From an uncultured Methylococcaceae bacterium (lineage in GTDB: Bacteria > Pseudomonadota > Gammaproteobacteria > Methylococcales > Methylomonadaceae): a stretch of DNA of 11,426 nt. Of the stretch, positions 5,966 through 11,426 are shown piece after piece. Made by a program: the position numbers and the translations under genes. The stretch is taken from the NCBI GenBank assembly GCA_903903765.1, contig CAIVAH010000016.1, forward strand, positions 1 to 11,426, given 5' to 3'. Within the stretch, counting starts at the first letter, position 1; each line of letters starts with the position of its first letter. Below the pieces are notes generated by a model. The model searched no databases. It worked only from the letters and a program-made list of their open reading frames with translations, and was not told where the DNA came from.

Positions 5966-7231
5966 ATGCATGTGATATTAAGGATTCTCAAATATTCATT
6001 AACTTCCTTATTATTACTATGCTTTTTAATCCTTGTTTTTGGTGTCAGTAATAATCCAGATGTAGCAATTGGATGGAAGTTAACAGCTAATGATGTACTT
6101 AGAGCCAAAAAAATATTACATGAAGGCGCTAAAACCAAACCTGATGAAATTGGCACCTTAGAACTGAGTCAAGAAGATTTAAATCTAGCGACAAACTATT
6201 TATTAAATAGATATACCAATAGTGCAGCAAGAATTGAACTTAAAAATAAAGCAGTTAGATTTACGGTAACAATGACCCTACCTAAGCCGCTAATATTTGG
6301 AAAATTCGTCAATATTAGTTTTAAACTAGGCAACGAAAAACCATCTGATCGTCCCAGACTCACCAAATTTAAAGCGGGAGCGCTATTACTACCTGCAAAA
6401 TTTGCCGCCTTAATCATTGATACCATTATTCAAAATACTCAATTAAACAACTACTTTATTCTAGCTACTCGCCCCCTTAAATCGGTAGATATTAATGAAC
6501 AAAGAGTCATTATTTCGTATTTCTCCAGTAAAGAAACTCGCAAACATGCCCGAAATATTATTACCCATGATATTGAACCACCCGAACTTAATATTTATCA
6601 GATTAAACTAAACGAAGTTATCAACAAGCATAATCCAGCGTGGCGATTATCCTTAGCTGATCTATTAAAACCAACCTTTCAATTGGCTTTTGAACGATCA
6701 TCCATTGAAAACGCAATTAGTGAAAATAAACTAGCTATCATGGCAGTCAATAACTATGTCAATCATACAGAAACTAATCCGTTTTTAACCGATTCTGTCT
6801 TAAAACAAGCCAACCTCTACTACCCAACATTTTTATATAAAAGAACAGATTTAGCCCAACATTTTATAGGCTCAGCTGCAATTACTGCCTCATTAAACCG
6901 AGATGTCGCAAAAGTAATGGGCGAAGAAAAAGAGTTGAGTGACGCGAATGGGGGATCAGGTTTTAGTTTTGTGGATTTAACCGCGGATAAAGCAGGCACT
7001 CGCTTTGGTGAACTAGCCACCTCCACACCAGAAAACGCCCGAAAAGCGCAAAAAGCGATGGCAGAAATAAAAGATTATGCTGATTTTATGCCTGACCCAA
7101 GCGACTTACCAGAACATATGAATGATGCAGAATTTAAATCCCGCTTCGACTCAATAGATAGCCCAGTCTATAAAGAACTATCAAAAGAAATAGATAATAG
7201 AATTTCAGAAATACCTTTATATAAAGAATAA
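5966..7231 (+). CDS. Membrane-anchored envelope protein of unknown function, coupled to ppx
   Basis: A 421-residue protein that I do not recognise as a named family. Residues 6-27 form a single strongly hydrophobic segment with positive charges before it (R6, K9). This fits an N-terminal anchor or uncleaved signal, with the rest (about 390 residues) facing the periplasm. The central part (60-270) is mixed alpha/beta without a motif I can name. Residues 295-348 stand out: D295-L-A-Q298-H299-F300, then KELSDANGGSGFSFVDL (322-338), D341, A343-G344 and G348. This pattern of D-xx-QHF...KEL-x-D...GSG-x-S-xx-D...D-xx-G resembles the YfiM-type lipoprotein domain, as I recall it. The C-terminus is acidic and helical. 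The ATG at 5966 is 4 bases after the ppx stop in an A-rich tract with no clear Shine-Dalgarno sequence, so translation is probably coupled to ppx. A terminator follows, making this a two-gene operon. Confidence 0.88.
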   Translation: MHVILRILKYSLTSLLLLCFLILVFGVSNNPDVAIGWKLTANDVLRAKKILHEGAKTKPDEIGTLELSQEDLNLATNYLLNRYTNSAARIELKNKAVRFTVTMTLPKPLIFGKFVNISFKLGNEKPSDRPRLTKFKAGALLLPAKFAALIIDTIIQNTQLNNYFILATRPLKSVDINEQRVIISYFSSKETRKHARNIITHDIEPPELNIYQIKLNEVINKHNPAWRLSLADLLKPTFQLAFERSSIENAISENKLAIMAVNNYVNHTETNPFLTDSVLKQANLYYPTFLYKRTDLAQHFIGSAAITASLNRDVAKVMGEEKELSDANGGSGFSFVDLTADKAGTRFGELATSTPENARKAQKAMAEIKDYADFMPDPSDLPEHMNDAEFKSRFDSIDSPVYKELSKEIDNRISEIPLYKE

Positions 7232-7241
7232 CATATATGTG

Positions 7242-7275
7242 CAAGCGTAGCGTTAATCGCTGTGCTTGGCTTTTT
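7242..7275 (+). terminator. Intrinsic terminator of the ppx operon, inside the 3' end of the DUF1244 gene
   Basis: CAAGC-GT-AGCG (7242-7252) pairs with CGCT-GT-GCTTG (7258-7268): nine Watson-Crick pairs plus two G-T wobbles, with loop TTAAT. GC and then TTTTT (7271-7275) follow. On the plus strand this looks like a rho-independent terminator, 10 bases after the stop codon of the preceding gene. The stem and T-run overlap the last codons of the convergent minus-strand gene, and the loop contains that gene's stop codon. No T-run exists on the other strand, so it should act one way only. Confidence 0.6.
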
Positions 7276-7543
7276 GTTTAGCTTCCAAAGCAGCTAATTG
7301 GGAGGATGTCGCTTCTAATTGATATTTGTCTTTCCATTCGTTATAAGGCATGCCGTAAATTATTTCTCGGGCTTGCTCATAATCCATCTCTATGCCCTGC
7401 TCTGCTGCGCCACTGACAACCCATTTTGCTAAGCAATTTCTGCAAAAATCAGCCAGTATCATTAAATCTAAGTTTTGTGCTTCGGTATGTGTCTGTAAAT
7501 GACTTACTAAACGTCTAAATGCCGCTGCTTCTACTTCAACCAT
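7253..7543 (-). CDS. DUF1244 family protein
   Basis: A 96-residue cytoplasmic protein that I recognise as the DUF1244 family (PF06844), small, mostly helical and of unknown function. Hallmarks are EAAAFRRLVSHLQ (5-17), LDLMILADFCRNCLAKW (25-41, with C34-x2-C37) and the C-terminal REIIYGMPYNEWKDKYQ (59-75). The start at 7543 is chosen because AAGGAG lies 8 bases upstream and because the family begins near EAAAFRRL. A longer in-frame reading back to 7615 would add 24 residues with no such support. The gene is monocistronic, divergent from yciB and convergent with the ppx operon, whose terminator overlaps its 3' end. The Cys pair could bind a metal, but no second pair is present. Confidence 0.92.
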   Translation of the reverse strand: MVEVEAAAFRRLVSHLQTHTEAQNLDLMILADFCRNCLAKWVVSGAAEQGIEMDYEQAREIIYGMPYNEWKDKYQLEATSSQLAALEAKQKAKHSD

Positions 7544-7629
7544 TTTATAAGCTCCTTCACTTATCATATTAATTAACATACATTTTAACAGAAAAAACTG
7601 ACTTGGCATGTACAAGTTAACTAAAAAAA

Positions 7630-7657
7630 CTTACAATGAAAAAATATTTTGTATAAT
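7630..7657 (+). promoter_or_regulatory. Candidate sigma-70 promoter for the yciB operon
   Basis: A perfect TATAAT (7652-7657) is preceded at 16 bases by CTTACA (7630-7635; 4/6 match to TTGACA). Transcription would start near 7664, giving a leader of about 30 bases before the yciB ATG. A perfect TTGACA at 7660-7665 lies just downstream but has no well-spaced -10 box ahead of the coding region. Confidence 0.5.
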
Positions 7658-7693
7658 GCTTGACACTTTTAATTAATATTTATTTTATAAGCC

Positions 7694-8230
7694 ATGAAAC
7701 AATTGCTTGAATTTTTTCCGATTATTTTATTTTTTATCGCTTATAAAACCTACGATATTTATATAGCCACTTATGTCGTGATTGCCGCAACGCTTGGACA
7801 AGTTTTGTTTGCCTATGTCAAATATCGCAAAGTTGAAACCATGCAGTTGATTACTTTGGCACTGGTCATTGTATTTGGCGGCGCGACTATTTATCTACAT
7901 GATGAACAGTATCTAAAATGGAAGTTTTCTATTATTGAGTGGTTATTTGGTTTAGCTTTTTTAAGCAGTCATTTTATCGGTGAGCGAACTTTTATTGAAA
8001 GAATGATGTCAAACAACCTGACTTTACCCAAACCTATTTGGAAACGCTTAAATTTTAGTTGGGCTAGTTTCTTTATTAGCGTTGGTTTTATCAATCTTTA
8101 TGTGATGTTTAATTTTAATACAGATGATTGGGTCACTTTTAAAACCTTTGTAGCCCCCGGTTTAATGATCGTCTTTATGGTGTTACAAATGGCATTTTTG
8201 TATAAATACATTCCAGATGAAAAGGATTAA
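7694..8230 (+). CDS. yciB: Inner-membrane septation/envelope protein YciB (IspZ, septation protein A)
   Basis: A 178-residue polytopic inner-membrane protein; E. coli YciB is about the same length. Residues 1-22 ([18 protein letters not shown]) are the typical N-terminus. Further hydrophobic segments fall at about 24-43, 50-68, 78-95, 121-140 and 150-170, with [10 protein letters not shown] and [12 protein letters not shown] as family marks. YciB takes part in cell-envelope synthesis and septation; in E. coli it works together with DcrB and interacts with elongation/division proteins. It is the first gene of a four-gene operon, and yciI begins 2 bases after its stop. No strong Shine-Dalgarno sequence precedes the ATG. 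Confidence 0.95.
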   Translation: MKQLLEFFPIILFFIAYKTYDIYIATYVVIAATLGQVLFAYVKYRKVETMQLITLALVIVFGGATIYLHDEQYLKWKFSIIEWLFGLAFLSSHFIGERTFIERMMSNNLTLPKPIWKRLNFSWASFFISVGFINLYVMFNFNTDDWVTFKTFVAPGLMIVFMVLQMAFLYKYIPDEKD

Positions 8231-8232
8231 TT

Positions 8233-8535
8233 TTGTTATACGCAATCATAAGTGAAGACGCGGCTAATAGTTTAGAAAAACGCTTAGCCGCACGTCCCGC
8301 TCACCTTAAACGTTTACAGGAGTTACAAAATGCAGGGCGGTTAATTCTTGCTGGCCCTCATCCTGCTATTGATAGTGAAAATCCGGCAGAAGCCGGCTTT
8401 ACCGGTAGTTTAATTGTCGCTGACTTTAATGATTTAACAGTTGCACAAACCTGGGCTGATGCTGACCCCTATTTAGAACAGGGAGTCTATGTTAAAATAG
8501 TTGTTAAACCATTTAAAAAGGTATTTCCACAATGA
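8233..8535 (+). CDS. yciI: YciI family protein (TTG start)
   Basis: A 100-residue cytoplasmic protein with a ferredoxin-like alpha/beta fold. The YCII domain fills the whole length: [18 protein letters not shown] (14-31), [25 protein letters not shown] and [13 protein letters not shown], ending [11 protein letters not shown]24 and the following acidic residues are the proposed active-site region in this family, whose substrate is unknown. The start is TTG at 8233, supported by AAGGA (8222-8226) 6 bases upstream and by the family N-terminus (MLY-x-I). The Shine-Dalgarno sequence lies inside the end of yciB, only 2 bases separate the two genes, and the stop overlaps the bolA start (ATGA), so translation along the operon is coupled. 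Confidence 0.95.
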   Translation: MLYAIISEDAANSLEKRLAARPAHLKRLQELQNAGRLILAGPHPAIDSENPAEAGFTGSLIVADFNDLTVAQTWADADPYLEQGVYVKIVVKPFKKVFPQ

Positions 8536-8810
8536 CAGCTGAACATATTAAACAACGTTTAAATACAGAATTTAACCCTGATTTACTAGAAATTCTTGAT
8601 AATAGTGCGGCCCATGCTGGACATGCTGGTGCTAGAAGCGGCGGCGGACATTATCATGTTACAATCATTGCCGAAGCGTTTGAAGGTAAGTCTTTAGTTC
8701 AAAGACATCAACTTATCTATAAGGCGCTAGGCGATTTAATGAAGCAAGAAATTCATGCCTTAGGCATTAATGCTCTCTCACCCTCTGAAGAAACTAAAGG
8801 AAGTTTATAA
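8532..8810 (+). CDS. bolA: BolA family protein (BolA_H type)
   Basis: A 92-residue BolA/IbaG-fold protein. The variable loop [16 protein letters not shown] (28-43) holds histidines and no cysteine, and the whole protein lacks cysteine, which is the BolA_H sub-type. The conserved RH (R58, H59) in [12 protein letters not shown] provides the invariant histidine that helps to ligate a [2Fe-2S] cluster with a monothiol glutaredoxin. Family roles are Fe-S trafficking, morphology and envelope-stress response, and BolA can bind DNA. The start overlaps the yciI stop by 4 bases, with AAGG 10 bases upstream. The downstream lipoprotein gene begins directly after its stop codon. A true BolA versus a more general BolA-like paralogue cannot be decided here. 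Confidence 0.94.
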   Translation: MTAEHIKQRLNTEFNPDLLEILDNSAAHAGHAGARSGGGHYHVTIIAEAFEGKSLVQRHQLIYKALGDLMKQEIHALGINALSPSEETKGSL

Positions 8811-9845
8811 ATGAAAAAAAAGATTATCCCATTGCTTGTTGTTGGTACTGCATTAATTACTGCATGTAACGAACAAACAAGTACTGCTCCTGTTGTTAAT
8901 AAAGCAGATGCTATCGCTGAAGTTAACGGTGTTTACATCGCAAAATCAACTTTAGCAGACTTAGAAAAAGAAATCGCTGAACGTGCGCATGGTCAATCGT
9001 TTCCTAAAGAAAAATTAATCGAAGAATTAATTCAACGTGAACTTTTGGTTCAAGACGCTACAAAAAAACAATTAGATAAATCAGCAGAAATTGCTGCACA
9101 GTTGGACAGCGCTAAAAAATCGTTGTTAACACAAGCTGACGTGCAAAACTTTATTAAATCTAACCCAGTGTCTGATGAAGAAGTTAAAGCAGAATACGAT
9201 GCTAAAGTTAAAGGCGAAAACGGTACAGAATATAAAGCTCGTCACATTTTAGTTAAAACTGAAGACGAAGCTAAGAAAATTATTGCTGAGTTAGATAAAG
9301 GCGGTGATTTTGCTAAATTAGCTAATAAAAATTCTTTAGATGCTAAAGAATCTCAAAACGGTGGTGACTTGGGTTGGTTTGTGGCTGCACAAATGGTCGC
9401 TCCTTTCTCTGATGCTTTAGTTAAATTAGAAAAAGGTCAATACACTAAAACCCCTGTGCAAACTCAATTTGGTTACCATATCATTTTAAGAGAAGATTCA
9501 CGCGCTCAAACACCTCCTCCATTAGAAGCAGTTAAAGAACAATTATTACCTTATTTACAACGTAAAAAAGTTCAAGACTTCGTAGATGGTTTACGTAAAA
9601 CAGCTAAAGTTGAAATCTTGGTCCCTTTAAAAGATGAGCCCGCTAAAACTGAAGCTGCTCCTGCACCTGCTGCCGCAAACGGCGAAACTGTTACTGAAGA
9701 AGTAGCGGTTGGTGAAGTTAAAGACAAAGACGGTAAAGTAGTTGCTGAAGAAGTCGTTGTTGATGAAGTAGTAAAAGACAAAGACGGTAAAGTAATTGCA
9801 GAAAAAGTTGAAGCTGAAAAAATAGCAGTTCCTGCTAAAAAATAA
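8811..9845 (+). CDS. Parvulin-type peptidyl-prolyl isomerase lipoprotein (PpiC/SurA-like)
   Basis: A 344-residue folding helper for proteins in the periplasm. Residues 1-18 form a lipoprotein signal with lipobox ITAC; C19 would be lipidated, and N20 at +2 allows transport to the outer membrane. A SurA-N-like helical segment spans about 30-138. The parvulin domain spans about 140-232: R144-H145-I-L at its start, the GG-D-LGWF stretch, and FGYH(223)II at its end. Residues 277-344 form a low-complexity, charged tail with an 18-residue repeat (see separate entry). The start sits directly on the bolA stop, with AAGGA 9 bases upstream. Codon choice is more biased than in neighbouring genes (GCT, GTT, CGT, GGT, GAA, AAA prevail), which suggests high expression. 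It is last in the operon and followed by a strong terminator. No single-letter homologue name is certain, so no symbol is given. Confidence 0.93.
   Translation: MKKKIIPLLVVGTALITACNEQTSTAPVVNKADAIAEVNGVYIAKSTLADLEKEIAERAHGQSFPKEKLIEELIQRELLVQDATKKQLDKSAEIAAQLDSAKKSLLTQADVQNFIKSNPVSDEEVKAEYDAKVKGENGTEYKARHILVKTEDEAKKIIAELDKGGDFAKLANKNSLDAKESQNGGDLGWFVAAQMVAPFSDALVKLEKGQYTKTPVQTQFGYHIILREDSRAQTPPPLEAVKEQLLPYLQRKKVQDFVDGLRKTAKVEILVPLKDEPAKTEAAPAPAAANGETVTEEVAVGEVKDKDGKVVAEEVVVDEVVKDKDGKVIAEKVEAEKIAVPAKK
9720..9794 (+). repeat. Coding repeat with 54-base period in the isomerase tail
   Basis: An identical 21-base block occurs at 9720-9740 and 9774-9794. It encodes KDKDGKV at residues 304-310 and 322-328, so the period is 18 residues. 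The residues that follow are similar too (VAEEVVVDEV, then IAEKVEAEKI), and VTEEVAVGEV (294-303) just before looks like the end of an older, decayed copy. Identity at DNA level points to a fairly recent in-frame duplication. Confidence 0.85.
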
Positions 9846-9869
9846 GCACTTAGCTTTTAATTAAATTGG

Positions 9870-9908
9870 ATACCTCGTGCACAGACTCTGTGCTCGGGGT
9901 ATTTTTTT
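9870..9908 (+). terminator. Strong intrinsic terminator of the yciB operon
   Basis: A 15-base arm (9870-9884) pairs with 9888-9902 at 14 of 15 positions (one T-T mismatch, one G-T wobble) around an ACT loop. Seven T residues (9902-9908) follow. It begins 24 bases after the lipoprotein stop codon and separates this operon from the antiporter gene. Confidence 0.93.
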
Positions 9909-9935
9909 GTACTAATAAAATATCTCTGTAGTCAT

Positions 9936-11426
9936 ATGATGCAATTAATATGGCTGAGTACCGCCTTTTTTTGTGGTTTCCTAGCTACTCGACTTACTTT
10001 ACCACCTTTAGTTGGATATTTAATTGCAGGTTATATTCTGCATATTTTAAATATTACACCCCAAGATAACTTAAGCCAATTAGCCGATATTGGCATTCAA
10101 TTACTTTTATTTACGGTCGGTTTAAAATTAAAACCTAGCTCACTTATCAAAAAGGAAGTGCTTTTTGTAGGTGGATCGCATTTAATCATCATGGCATTGG
10201 TATCAGCCCTCTGCTTCTTACTGATGAATGATCATTTAGAAGGCGGAGTCATTTTAGGCTTAAGCTTAGCTTTTTCTAGTACGATATTTGCCATTAAAGT
10301 GTTGGAAGATAACGGTGAATTATCTTCTCTACACGGTAGAGGTGTACTGAGTATTTTAATTCTGCAAGATCTTGTGGCGATTGCTTTACTTGCGTTTGCA
10401 GAAAACAAAAATCCATCACCTTGGGCGGTTGGTATATTTTTATTACCCTTAACAAGACCATTAGTTCATAGAATATTATCTTACTGCACAGCACCCGAAT
10501 TAAAGTTACTGTTAGGTGTTTTATGTGCCCTTAGTGGGGGAATGTTAGCCGAAAAGGTTGGCATTGCGGCAGACATCGGGGCGTTATTAGCAGGGGTTAC
10601 GTTAGCTAACCATTCGAGTATTGACGAATTATCTCAGCGTTTATGGAGCCTTAAAGAACTATTTCTAGTGGCGTTTTTCTTGCAAATTGGCTTAACCGAT
10701 TTACCAAATCAAGATCAAATCGTTGAGGTTTTGTTTTTACTGCTTTTATTACCCGCTCAAGGTATATTGTTTTTCTTTTTGTTTACCTTAGCAAGACTCA
10801 GGGCTAGGACAGCGTTTGTTGCTGCTTTAGCGTTAATGACTTATTCAGAATTTGCCCTTATTACTACAACGGCTGTCATCAATGCAAAATTATTGCCTAC
10901 AGAATGGCAGTCTATTATTAGCCTGGCTGTGGCGGGTTCCTTAGCAGTTGCCGCCCCATTAAACAAACATGTGCACAAACTCTTTTCATGGTTGGAGCCT
11001 GTACTTATCAAATTTGAACGAGCGTCTTTACATACTGACCGTTTACCTGATTCATTTGGTGCTACAGAATGGTTAGTGGTTGGTATGGGGCGGACAGGTG
11101 TAGCGGCTTATCAATCGTTACATAACCAAGGTCAACGGGTTATTGGTCTTGACTCTGATCCTACAGTATTAGAATCTCAACTCAGTTTAAAACGCAGAGT
11201 TGTGTATGCGGATATCGGTGAAAGTGAAATTTGGGGTAGATTACCATTAGAGAAAATCAAGGGCATTGTGTTAACTTTACCCTCTTATGAACAGCGGATA
11301 AATGCCAGTAAAAAATTACGTAAAAATAATTTTTCAGGATTAATTGGTAGTATTTGTTATCTGGTAGATGATGAGAAACAACTCATAAATGCCGGTGCAA
11401 ATTTTGTCATTCATCCTATGGATGAG
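9936..11426 (+). CDS. CPA2 (Kef-type) monovalent cation/proton antiporter with RCK domain, 3' end outside window
   Basis: The frame runs open from the ATG at 9936 to the window edge (497 codons), so the C-terminus is missing. Residues 1 to about 355 are a Na+/H+ exchanger domain with about 10-12 hydrophobic segments. Family-like stretches are LPPLVGYLIAGY near the start, ADIGIQLLLFTVGLKL, SLAFSSTIFAIKVLED, GVLSILILQDLVAIALL and KVGIAADIGALLAGVTL. After a linker comes a TrkA-N (RCK) Rossmann domain with WLVVGMGRTG; the glycine loop is G383-M-G385-R-T-G388. Such proteins export K+ or Na+ in exchange for protons and are gated by nucleotide or glutathione binding to the RCK part. A second ATG at 9939 is equally possible. 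No clear Shine-Dalgarno sequence or promoter was found in the 27 bases between the preceding terminator's T-run and the start. KefB, KefC or YbaL identity cannot be fixed from this part. Confidence 0.93.
   Translation, partial: MMQLIWLSTAFFCGFLATRLTLPPLVGYLIAGYILHILNITPQDNLSQLADIGIQLLLFTVGLKLKPSSLIKKEVLFVGGSHLIIMALVSALCFLLMNDHLEGGVILGLSLAFSSTIFAIKVLEDNGELSSLHGRGVLSILILQDLVAIALLAFAENKNPSPWAVGIFLLPLTRPLVHRILSYCTAPELKLLLGVLCALSGGMLAEKVGIAADIGALLAGVTLANHSSIDELSQRLWSLKELFLVAFFLQIGLTDLPNQDQIVEVLFLLLLLPAQGILFFFLFTLARLRARTAFVAALALMTYSEFALITTTAVINAKLLPTEWQSIISLAVAGSLAVAAPLNKHVHKLFSWLEPVLIKFERASLHTDRLPDSFGATEWLVVGMGRTGVAAYQSLHNQGQRVIGLDSDPTVLESQLSLKRRVVYADIGESEIWGRLPLEKIKGIVLTLPSYEQRINASKKLRKNNFSGLIGSICYLVDDEKQLINAGANFVIHPMDE

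Noticed and set aside
7544..7615. A 24-residue N-terminal extension of the DUF1244 protein
   Set aside because: The ATG at 7543 has AAGGAG at ideal distance and fits the family start; the extension has neither, and its bases are needed for the leader and promoter.
7660..7665. Perfect TTGACA box in front of yciB
   Set aside because: No -10 box at 16-18 bases spacing; using TATAAG at 20 bases would put the start at the ATG. The upstream TATAAT offers a better promoter.
9572..9781. Minus-strand open frame of 69 codons rich in Ser and Thr
   Set aside because: It is the antisense image of the repetitive lipoprotein tail and has no ribosome binding site or family match.
9916..9921. TAAAAT as -10 box of the antiporter gene
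   Set aside because: The matching -35 position falls inside the terminator stem and has no resemblance to the consensus.
10294..10494. Minus-strand open frame inside the antiporter gene
   Set aside because: The plus strand there encodes conserved membrane segments of the CPA2 family.

Overview
The window is an ordinary-looking piece of chromosome from a Gram-negative, AT-rich gammaproteobacterium. The evidence is the set of typical gammaproteobacterial families (YadG/YadH exporter, long-form Ppx, YciB, YciI, BolA, DUF3581, DUF1244), an outer-membrane-type lipoprotein signal, and a periplasmic c-type cytochrome. A methanotroph-like (Methylococcales) or sulfur-oxidiser-like lineage would fit, but the sequence alone does not decide this. 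I see no transposase, integrase, phage gene, CRISPR array, rRNA or tRNA.

Layout. (1) 1-732: the C-terminal end of an RND multidrug-efflux inner-membrane pump, then a probable terminator. (2) 849-1178: a small secreted monohaem cytochrome that resembles cyanobacterial/algal cytochrome c6. (3) A 260-base AT-rich spacer ending in an extended -10 promoter with a perfect 14-base palindrome, driving a DUF3581 protein (1439-2149) that carries a MaoC/hydratase-like motif. (4) On the minus strand, a tight yadG-yadH-(CxxxCxxCC protein) operon, 4333 to 2134, whose last gene overlaps the 3' end of the DUF3581 gene by 16 bases. (5) Divergent from it, ppx (exopolyphosphatase) followed 4 bases later by a membrane-anchored envelope protein of unknown function, 4462-7231. 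A terminator downstream of this pair lies partly inside the 3' end of the convergent DUF1244 gene. (6) 7253-7543, minus strand: a DUF1244 protein with a strong Shine-Dalgarno sequence. (7) 7694-9845: a compact operon yciB-yciI-bolA-parvulin lipoprotein with junctions of 2, -4 and 0 bases, ended by a very strong intrinsic terminator. (8) 9936-end: a CPA2 (Kef-like) cation/proton antiporter with an RCK domain, cut by the window edge.

How the genes fit together. Most of the region is concerned with the cell envelope: efflux, ABC export, septation/envelope maintenance (YciB), a periplasm-facing folding lipoprotein, and ion homeostasis. Ppx adds polyphosphate turnover. BolA links the yciB operon to Fe-S cluster or envelope-stress physiology. 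No clear new multi-gene system is visible. The items most worth a second look are the unknown protein translationally coupled to ppx, the c6-like cytochrome in a non-photosynthetic context, the hotdog-like active-site motif in DUF3581, and the repeat tail of the parvulin lipoprotein.
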